Part shown: one piece after another, positions 1 to 7,955 of the stretch
Position numbering within the stretch: the first letter of the stretch is position 1
Layout: each line of letters opens with the position of its first letter
Origin: an uncultured Candidatus Saccharibacteria bacterium
GTDB lineage: Bacteria; Patescibacteriota; Saccharimonadia; Saccharimonadales; Saccharimonadaceae
Assembly (NCBI GenBank): GCA_937902525.1
Contig: CALEKV010000196.1
Span: 1 to 7,955 of the forward strand
Reading direction: 5' to 3'
DNA: 7,955 nt
Notes under the pieces: generated by a model
What the model was told of the DNA's origin: nothing
The model's input: only the letters and a program-made list of their open reading frames with translations
The model's database searches: none
Program-made: the position numbers and the translations under genes

Positions 1-813
1 ACCCATCAGCCGGTCGGATATTTCAACTTGTTCTAATAGCTCCTGCGCGGTAAATCGCCGGCGGTCAGGTAGCTCTACCCATTGACCGCTATCGGGTGAC
101 GACAATTCATCAACGGTATGGACAAGCCGGCGCCAATGCAACTTATTGCGGATATCGGCAGAATCAGCAGGGTTCACGCGCGTGTAGTGCAAAACGCTGC
201 AGTTTTTAAAGGCATACGCCGATTCTTTATCCAGCGCCTCCCATTCTTCGGGCAGCATGCGCTCAATCGCGTAACGCCATACATTCATGGCGTCGCCGTG
301 GGTAACAAATAGCACTTTGCCATCAGGATATTCGCGCGCCAAAGTCGCTTGCATATCACGCACTCGGGCGTACACATCCATTAAACTTTCGCCACCGGCC
401 AGCCGGGCATACCAAGGGTTTAACTGTTTTTCCTTTGCCACAAACGGAAAGAATTTTTGTTGGTCCGCCCGGCTCATGCGGCCAAACTCACCCCAGTCAC
501 GTTCGATTACGCGGTCTTCATGCGTCCACTTAACGTCTTGGCTGCCGCTCAAATGCGCCGCGGTTTCGCGTGTACGAATAAACGGCGAAAAGTAGCGCAC
601 ATCAAAATAGTCCAGCCCGTTAAATTCTTGACGCAGCCACTCACCGGCGTTTTGCGCCTGGGTAATACCCCGCGGCGTCAACCTGTGGCGCCAATCAGCG
701 CGCGCATTCACCAAGTCCATATACGCGGCATCACTATTCCCAGTGCTTTTTTGAGCAATATTTGCTTCTGATTCACCATGACGCACAAATACTATTTCTA
801 ATGGCATTGTCAT
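1..813 (-). CDS. Histidine phosphatase superfamily protein (phosphoglycerate mutase-like), C-terminus beyond the window
   Basis: Reading leftward from an ATG at 813, the frame stays open for 271 codons to the window edge, so the C-terminus is missing. The N-terminus is a beta strand followed by the hallmark RHGE motif (R11, H12, G13), whose His carries the phosphate in this superfamily. Other family landmarks follow in order: SPFIRTRETA (R80 as second catalytic Arg), a likely acid E104 in VIERDWGEFG, and VTHGDAMNVW with the second catalytic H172. The start is supported by AAGGAG 6 nt upstream; a second ATG two codons later is also possible. Substrates in this family range from sugar phosphates to nucleotides and phosphoproteins, and nothing seen here picks one. 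There is no signal peptide, so it is probably cytoplasmic. It is divergent from the NAD salvage operon and shares its control region, so co-regulation is possible. Confidence 0.9.
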   Translation of the reverse strand, partial: MTMPLEIVFVRHGESEANIAQKSTGNSDAAYMDLVNARADWRHRLTPRGITQAQNAGEWLRQEFNGLDYFDVRYFSPFIRTRETAAHLSGSQDVKWTHEDRVIERDWGEFGRMSRADQQKFFPFVAKEKQLNPWYARLAGGESLMDVYARVRDMQATLAREYPDGKVLFVTHGDAMNVWRYAIERMLPEEWEALDKESAYAFKNCSVLHYTRVNPADSADIRNKLHWRRLVHTVDELSSPDSGQWVELPDRRRFTAQELLEQVEISDRLMG

Positions 814-819
814 TGCGTA

Positions 820-825
820 CTCCTT
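820..825 (-). promoter_or_regulatory. Shine-Dalgarno site of the histidine phosphatase gene
   Basis: On the minus strand AAGGAG lies 6 nt before the ATG at 813-811. This strong match fixes the start and shows that this organism uses Shine-Dalgarno initiation. Confidence 0.75.
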
Positions 826-838
826 CGTTCCTATAGCC

Positions 839-867
839 ACTATATAGGGTGGCAAGTTTTTTGTAAA
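839..867 (-). promoter_or_regulatory. Predicted sigma70-type promoter for the histidine phosphatase gene
   Basis: On the minus strand TTTACA (867-862, five of six matches to the -35 consensus) is followed after exactly 17 bp by TATAGT (844-839, five of six to the -10 consensus). Transcription would begin near 832, leaving a leader of about 20 nt that contains the AAGGAG site. Its -35 box lies 5 bp from the -35 box of the divergent pncA promoter. This is read from sequence only. Confidence 0.6.
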
Positions 868-886
868 TAGTGTTGACATGACACAA
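868..886. promoter_or_regulatory. Candidate operator 1: palindrome between the divergent -35 boxes (NrtR-like GT-N7-AC core)
   Basis: The 19-bp element reads TAGTGT, seven bases, then ACACAA. Its inner arms GTGT/ACAC are perfectly complementary and one outer T/A pair also matches. It abuts the minus-strand -35 box (862-867) and contains the plus-strand -35 box (873-878), so a bound repressor would block both promoters. A GT-N7-AC core is what I recall as the shared core of NrtR sites upstream of NAD-salvage genes. The assignment to NrtR is inference, since no NrtR gene (Nudix plus winged helix) lies in this window. Confidence 0.45.
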
Positions 887-901
887 ACATTACCGTACAC
901 T
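873..901 (+). promoter_or_regulatory. Predicted sigma70-type promoter of the pncA-pncB-Nudix/kinase operon
   Basis: A perfect -35 box TTGACA (873-878) is separated by 17 bp from TACACT (896-901), which keeps the key T, A and final T of the -10 consensus. Transcription would begin near 908, giving a leader of about 45 nt to the ATG at 953. The -35 box lies inside candidate operator 1 and candidate operator 2 lies just after the predicted start, which suggests repression from both sides. Confidence 0.65.
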
Positions 902-913
902 GAAGATATTAGT

Positions 914-938
914 TAGTGTATTTTGTACATTAAGTACA
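914..938. promoter_or_regulatory. Candidate operator 2: overlapping palindromes in the pncA leader
   Basis: Two overlapping inverted repeats are visible. At 914-932, TAGTGTA and TACATTA flank 5 bp and again give a GT-N7-AC core (918-919 and 927-928). At 924-938, TGTAC and GTACA flank 5 bp. The TAGTGT half-site repeats that at 868 exactly 46 bp upstream, and TACACT at 896-901 is the inverse of AGTGTA at 915-920. Repeated half-sites around one promoter suggest a cooperative repressor. The regulator is not identified. Confidence 0.4.
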
Positions 939-944
939 GAAAGC

Positions 945-948
945 GAGG
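945..948 (+). promoter_or_regulatory. Shine-Dalgarno site that decides the pncA start
   Basis: GAGG sits 4 nt before ATG at 953. It favours that start over the in-frame TTG at 923, which lies within the candidate operator and would add ten residues of no family resemblance. Confidence 0.55.
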
Positions 949-952
949 TACT

Positions 953-1669
953 ATGAAAACAATCGACACCCCAAGCCGCACTTACAGTGAAGTCGTGGCA
1001 ATCAACGTGGATATCCAAAATGACTTTTGTGAAGGTGGCTCATTGGCTGTTCAGGGCGGCGCAGCAGTAGCACAAAAAGCGACAGAAATTAATAATTGGG
1101 TTGCAGAAAATGGCGGCCTAGTTGTTGCCACCGGAGACTGGCACCCTGCCGACACTGCACACTTTGCTAGCAACGGCGGCCCTTGGCCAGCGCACTGCGT
1201 GGAAAACACGGCAGGCGCAGCTTTTTACCCCGACTTAGTGTTACCACAAGGTGCGGCAATTGCTTACAAAGGCCAAAGCAAAATCGATGATGGCTATTCT
1301 GGCGCCGAAGCGCTGCTGCAACCGGACAGTGTTATGGCCGATATTGTGCACGACCTTCCGCGCGAGCAGCAAACCGTCGCATGGTCATTAGAGCGAATCA
1401 TTATGGTTAACGCCGAGCTTGGCAAGCGAACACTGGGACTACTATTTGGCATTGCCGGAGACTGGTGCGTGCCGGCTACCGGCGAAGGTTTAAAGCACCT
1501 GATTGGTCCTAACTTTGAATTAGTGTACCTACCGCAAGCAACGGCTAGTATCAACCAGACGGTTGCTGATAAAAAACAGGCGGCCCTGCAACAAGCTGGC
1601 ATGATTGCAATGAGCATTGCCGAACTTAAAGCAAATGTCATCATTGACAAAGGCAGATTGGAACGATAA
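953..1669 (+). CDS. pncA: Nicotinamidase (isochorismatase-like hydrolase)
   Basis: The enzyme deamidates nicotinamide to nicotinate plus ammonia, the first step of the Preiss-Handler salvage route to NAD+. The 238-residue protein starts with NVDIQNDFCEGGSLAV, essentially the family signature. The catalytic triad is visible as D20, K106 (in AYKGQ) and C172 (in GDWCVPAT). The metal site is D62, H64, H70 and H81 (ATGDWHPADTAHF and WPAHCV). It is cytoplasmic, with no signal peptide. The stretch from the catalytic Lys to the Cys is 66 residues, against 42 in Mycobacterium tuberculosis PncA (K96 to C138, from memory), so there is an insertion of roughly 20 residues in the middle. It is the first gene of an operon, 2 nt ahead of pncB, under the promoter and candidate operators at 868-938. 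Other isochorismatase-family amidases are less likely, given the complete metal site and the pncB neighbour. Confidence 0.93.
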   Translation: MKTIDTPSRTYSEVVAINVDIQNDFCEGGSLAVQGGAAVAQKATEINNWVAENGGLVVATGDWHPADTAHFASNGGPWPAHCVENTAGAAFYPDLVLPQGAAIAYKGQSKIDDGYSGAEALLQPDSVMADIVHDLPREQQTVAWSLERIIMVNAELGKRTLGLLFGIAGDWCVPATGEGLKHLIGPNFELVYLPQATASINQTVADKKQAALQQAGMIAMSIAELKANVIIDKGRLER

Positions 1670-1671
1670 TC

Positions 1672-2904
1672 ATGGAAAAGCTACTAAACATTCAGGACCA
1701 ATACAAATTCCCCATGGGCCAGCTGATATATGAACAGGAGCCCGATGCCGTGGTAACGTTTCAGATGCATAATCGCAAAAAAGACATGCGGATTGCGGAT
1801 TATATTGAGCCGCAAGAACTGCAGGAATATTACGATGATTTACGCGGCTTAAGTTTTAGCCCCGAACAAATTGCAACTTTAGAATCGCAAACAGACAAAA
1901 AATATACCAAGGAATTTATGGGGTACCTGGCAGCTTTTCGCTTGCCGGAAATTGAGGTATTTATTGACCCAACCAACAATGATTTATCTGCCAAAACCAC
2001 TGCGCCCTGGAATGAAGCATCGCTGTGGGAAATCCCAATGCTTTCGGCTATCCCCGAACTTTATTACCCGCGTTACATCGCCGCTAACGGCGGCAACATG
2101 GCCGCAGTTTGGAATGAAGGCGACCGGCGCCTGAGTGACATGATTGAATTAATGAAAGCTAATCCGGACGTAAAGTTTGCGGAATTTGGCACACGCCGCC
2201 GCTTCAGTAGTGACTGGCAAAACCACGCCGTGGAACGGTTTGCTACAGAATGCCCAGATAATTTACTAGGTACATCTAATCCATGGCTGGCGGCAAAATA
2301 CAACATTCCGGCTGTTGGCACCAATGCCCACGAGCTGCCTATGGTGTACGCCGCCTTACAGGAGTCGCGCGGCGGCAATCCGTTGGACGGCCAAAAGCGC
2401 GTAATCGCCAACTGGCTGGAGCGCTTTTCTACCATGCCGGTAGTACTAGCGGATACATTTACCAGCGACATAGCACTGCACGACCTGACGCCCGAACAAT
2501 ACGACCAAGTAAAAAGTTTCCGGATAGATTCGGGCGACGAATACGAAATTGGCTACAAAATTATACGCGAATTAGCCAGGCGCGCAATTGATCCATTAAG
2601 CCGCAGCCTATTCCCCAGTAATAGCTTAACCCCACAAAAGGCCGTTGCTATTGCGCGCGAGTTCCAGGGCAAAATCAACACCGGTTTTGGCATTGGCGGC
2701 AACGCCGTTAACAACATGGGCTTTGATAAACACACCAGCCTACCAAATTTAAATATTGTATCAAAAGCCATTGAGGTAAACGGCCACGGAACAGTAAAAT
2801 TAAGTGATGACAAAGGCAAGCATACGGGTAACCCGCAAGATATCGCACGCTATAAGCGCTATGTTGCCGAGCGCCTGCACGAACCAATGGCGGAGGCGGC
2901 GTAA
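1672..2904 (+). CDS. pncB: Nicotinate phosphoribosyltransferase
   Basis: The enzyme joins nicotinate (the PncA product) to PRPP, with ATP hydrolysis, to give nicotinate mononucleotide for NadD and NadE. The 410-residue length is normal for the PncB type. Recognisable motifs in order are FAEFGTRRRFS (170-179), the loop LLGTSNPWLAAKY (198-210), GTNAHE with H220 aligning with the phosphorylated His of enterobacterial PncB (H219), DTFTSD (261-266), the phosphate-binding RIDSGDE (284-290), TGFGIGGN (337-344), and a C-terminal VSKAIEVNGHGTVKLSDDKGK segment of the kind seen in PncB. It begins 2 nt after the pncA stop with only a weak GGA-type ribosome site, so translation is probably coupled. Nicotinamide phosphoribosyltransferase (NadV) is a distant alternative, but PncA upstream and the PncB-like motifs argue for nicotinate. 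Confidence 0.93.
   Translation: MEKLLNIQDQYKFPMGQLIYEQEPDAVVTFQMHNRKKDMRIADYIEPQELQEYYDDLRGLSFSPEQIATLESQTDKKYTKEFMGYLAAFRLPEIEVFIDPTNNDLSAKTTAPWNEASLWEIPMLSAIPELYYPRYIAANGGNMAAVWNEGDRRLSDMIELMKANPDVKFAEFGTRRRFSSDWQNHAVERFATECPDNLLGTSNPWLAAKYNIPAVGTNAHELPMVYAALQESRGGNPLDGQKRVIANWLERFSTMPVVLADTFTSDIALHDLTPEQYDQVKSFRIDSGDEYEIGYKIIRELARRAIDPLSRSLFPSNSLTPQKAVAIAREFQGKINTGFGIGGNAVNNMGFDKHTSLPNLNIVSKAIEVNGHGTVKLSDDKGKHTGNPQDIARYKRYVAERLHEPMAEAA
2892..2896 (+). promoter_or_regulatory. Shine-Dalgarno site that decides the Nudix/kinase start
   Basis: GGAGG inside the last pncB codons lies 9 nt before the ATG at 2906, which itself follows the pncB stop by a single base. This supports 2906 over an in-frame ATG at 2804, deep inside pncB. 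Confidence 0.65.
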
Positions 2905-2905
2905 T

Positions 2906-4393
2906 ATGGTTGAAACGCTACACCTACCAACAAAAGAACGGACTGCTGAATTTAACGCACAAGGCTTGCAAACCGACGAATTGGGGCGGCCAATCCACCC
3001 GTGGATTGCAGCGCGCGGCAAGGAATTCCCGGAACAATCCGAACTATGGCAATGGGGGCCAAACGCCGCCGCTGACGCCATTGTGTTTAACCAAGATAAA
3101 CCCCAAGTTTTGCTGATACAGCGGCGCGATGGCACTTGGGCAAGCGCCGGCGGGTTTATTGATGCTACCGATAAAAGCCCCGCCCACGCTGCCGCGCGCG
3201 AAGCCTGGGAAGAAGAACGCATCCGCTTAGACCCCGCCGAAGCATTGCCGGTGTACGAAGGCATCGTGGCCGACACGCGCTCCGGCAAATACAGTTGGAC
3301 CACCAGCGCCGCGTTTTTGTGGCGAACAAGCATAAAACTTGACACTCTATCGGCTGGTGATGATGCGCAAGGGATTCGTTTAGCCAATTTGGCCAAAGTA
3401 AGCCAAGAGGAATTATCCGGTTCACACCAGTTTATGATACAGCAGGCCATCGAACGCTATGGTACCTTGCTCGAAAAAACCCTTTATTTTGCAAACCGTA
3501 TTGGTGATGGCACACAAGTAGCCGATGGCCATATGAGCTACAATAAGCGCATCAATTTCCTGCCAACACATGATGCAGTGTTTATAAAAAAGTTTGCACC
3601 CGCCGAGTTCACCGACAAAGATCGCGCTGCCCGCTCACTTTTATACTTGCAAAAAGAGGCCGACACTTACAAATTGCTTAAAAATAACGAATATCCATAT
3701 ACCCCCGAACAAGCCGGGTACTATGATGGACTATTGGTAATGGAGGCCCTTTTGGGAGAACGCGACTGGACATGGCGGCACCCCAAAAGTAGCGAATCCA
3801 AAAATCAGTACATCGCTGACACATTTGAGGCTTTAGGCACATTGTCCGAAATTGCCCTACCGCAGGCCACTTCCGAAATTAAATCATCGTTTGTTTCGTT
3901 TGCAGGGGAGGGTTGGGATATGTACGATTACGACAGCAAGCAAAAAATTATTGATAAACTACACACCTACGCCTGCGAAGTCCAAAACGATGAGTTATCC
4001 AATGCCGCCTACAAACTAAGTGATAACCTGGATGATTTACGCGCGGCGTTTTGCACCACGGATTATGACCAGCCAATGGTAATGTGCCACCACGATTTTA
4101 GGGAATCAAATTTTGCGTGGCACCCCCAGCATGGCGTTAAAATCATTGACTGGAGTTGGGCCGGACCCGGCTTAAAAAACAGTGACGCAACCACGTTTTT
4201 AATCGACCTGCACAAACGCGGCGTAAATGTTGCACCACACATGGAACGTTTCAATAAAGATCACGCCCTTATGATGATTGGATTTTGGCTAATGCACAGC
4301 ACCTGGCCACCTTGCGGTAACACCGATGTTCGGTTCCAGCAAATGCACTCAGCCGTGGCCGCTTATAGTTTGCTTGGTCAACTCCAGGGTTAG
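2906..4393 (+). CDS. Fusion of a NUDT9-like Nudix hydrolase domain and an APH/choline-kinase-fold phosphotransferase domain
   Basis: The 495-residue protein has two parts. Residues 25-185 look like an ADP-ribose pyrophosphatase of the NUDT9 type: a GRPIHPW approach, LWQWGPNAAADAIVF (47-61; NUDT9 and TRPM2 share GPN.AAD), then a Nudix box from GGFID (82-86) to REAWEEE (98-104). The box is slightly irregular: one extra residue before REAWEE, D89 in place of the first Glu, and R105 in place of Gly. Residues 200-495 resemble aminoglycoside phosphotransferase/choline kinases: a nucleotide-site Lys in FIKKF (K228 or K229), a possible partner E251, the Brenner motif CHHDFRESN (H395, D397, N402) and the metal-binding IIDW (D415). 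The Nudix part would hydrolyse ADP-ribose to AMP and ribose 5-phosphate; the kinase substrate cannot be told. It is the third gene of the NAD salvage operon. It has no helix-turn-helix, so it is not an NrtR regulator. Antibiotic resistance is unlikely in this context. Confidence 0.85.
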   Translation: MVETLHLPTKERTAEFNAQGLQTDELGRPIHPWIAARGKEFPEQSELWQWGPNAAADAIVFNQDKPQVLLIQRRDGTWASAGGFIDATDKSPAHAAAREAWEEERIRLDPAEALPVYEGIVADTRSGKYSWTTSAAFLWRTSIKLDTLSAGDDAQGIRLANLAKVSQEELSGSHQFMIQQAIERYGTLLEKTLYFANRIGDGTQVADGHMSYNKRINFLPTHDAVFIKKFAPAEFTDKDRAARSLLYLQKEADTYKLLKNNEYPYTPEQAGYYDGLLVMEALLGERDWTWRHPKSSESKNQYIADTFEALGTLSEIALPQATSEIKSSFVSFAGEGWDMYDYDSKQKIIDKLHTYACEVQNDELSNAAYKLSDNLDDLRAAFCTTDYDQPMVMCHHDFRESNFAWHPQHGVKIIDWSWAGPGLKNSDATTFLIDLHKRGVNVAPHMERFNKDHALMMIGFWLMHSTWPPCGNTDVRFQQMHSAVAAYSLLGQLQG

Positions 4394-4406
4394 TAGGCGG
4401 GTTGTT

Positions 4407-4831
4407 CTAGCGCTGGTTTTGGTCGCTCAAATACACTTTCAGGTTATCCAATAGCTCTTGTTCAGTCTGCCACACAAACGTTGTGTCCGCCACTGTTGGT
4501 AAGTACGTTTTACCCACGCTGCTTTGGTGCTGAGCCAGAATGATTTTTTTGCCCATGGCTACCGCTGCGCCAATTTCCATTAACATACCCTCACTGCGTC
4601 GTTCTGATGTATTCAGTACCAACACCGCATCGCTAGTTCGCAGTTCTTTTAGGGCAAAGTGTAAAAATTCGCCACCGGTTGCCGCGCGGTCCATCATGCT
4701 TCGCCATTCCGGCGCAAAGGTATTTATGTAATACTCTACGCCAAGGCTATCAAAAACACTGCGCAGTTTATTAAGCCGCTCGCGTAGCACTGCAAAATCT
4801 TCACCCGTAAACGCATAACTAACAAAAACTT

Positions 4832-4835
<4 letters not shown>
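4407..4835 (-). CDS. Nucleoside 2-deoxyribosyltransferase-like (NDT/TIR-like fold) protein
   Basis: This small 142-residue alpha/beta protein opens with MKVFVSYAFTGEDF, a first beta strand and loop like those of both nucleoside deoxyribosyltransferases and TIR domains. It continues with SDAVLVLNTS (D69) and SEGMLMEIGAAVAMGKKIILA, which matches the NDT/Rcl pattern in which the Glu before IGAA (E87) is the nucleophile and a later strand follows GK. Such enzymes cleave or exchange the N-glycosidic bond of deoxynucleosides or nucleotides; some TIR proteins instead cleave NAD+. I cannot choose the substrate. No signal peptide or membrane segment is visible. It is the last gene of the leftward operon; its ATG overlaps the stop of the MYG1 gene (ATGA, 4 bp), with GAGG 7 nt upstream. 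Confidence 0.72.

Positions 4836-7955
<3,120 letters not shown>

Noticed and set aside
923..952. TTG start giving ten extra N-terminal residues on PncA
   Set aside because: It lies inside the candidate operator, has no ribosome site, and the extra residues do not resemble the family; ATG 953 has GAGG in front.
1236..1526. TAGTGT half-sites at 1236-1241 and 1521-1526 inside pncA
   Set aside because: Single half-sites in coding sequence without the paired ACAC arm at the right spacing; most likely chance.
2804..2905. In-frame ATG inside pncB extending the Nudix/kinase protein by 34 residues
   Set aside because: It would overlap pncB by about 100 bp; GGAGG 9 nt before ATG 2906 and the 1-nt junction fit better.
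2800..3450. 216-residue open frame antisense to the pncB end and Nudix domain
   Set aside because: No recognisable motif, and it opposes two genes whose family motifs are intact.
3575..4393. Reading the APH-type domain as an aminoglycoside resistance gene
   Set aside because: The fold is shared by many small-molecule kinases; here it is fused to a Nudix domain in an NAD salvage operon, with no mobile-element context.

Overview
The window reads as a compact bacterial chromosome segment of moderate GC, with the standard genetic code (TGA is a stop in ligA and in the MYG1 gene; Trp is TGG) and very tight packing: 4-bp ATGA overlaps, a 2-nt gap, a 1-nt gap, and only one intergenic region longer than 100 bp. 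The gene mix is nicotinamide salvage with PncA and PncB, a bacterial MYG1 homologue next to ligA, and a Nudix/phosphotransferase fusion. This would fit a Candidate Phyla Radiation bacterium such as Saccharibacteria, but the taxonomy is an impression from gene style, not a proof. I see no phage, transposon, tRNA, rRNA or CRISPR signal.

Layout. A histidine phosphatase gene runs leftward off the window from 813. It is divergent from a rightward operon, 953-4393: nicotinamidase (pncA), nicotinate phosphoribosyltransferase (pncB), and a protein joining a NUDT9-like Nudix domain to an APH-type kinase domain. The 139-bp divergent region (814-952) holds two good sigma70-type promoters, back to back, with -35 boxes 5 bp apart. 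A palindrome (TAGTGT...ACACAA, GT-N7-AC core) covers this junction, and a second GT-N7-AC palindrome lies just downstream of the predicted pncA transcription start. The core resembles that reported for the NAD-metabolism repressor NrtR, so NAD-responsive control is a reasonable hypothesis.

A leftward operon fills the right half, 7955 down to 4407: the end of a small membrane protein, ligA (NAD+-dependent DNA ligase), a MYG1-family DHH-like protein, and a nucleoside 2-deoxyribosyltransferase-like (or TIR-like) protein. The genes overlap at every junction. The two operons converge with a 13-nt gap (4394-4406) and no recognisable terminator.

How they may work together. The rightward operon could recover both halves of a broken NAD molecule: PncA and PncB take nicotinamide to nicotinate mononucleotide, while the Nudix domain would split ADP-ribose into AMP and ribose 5-phosphate; the substrate of the fused kinase is unknown. 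The leftward operon contains an NAD consumer (LigA) and a possible N-glycosidase. LigA is itself unusual because all four zinc-finger cysteines are missing.
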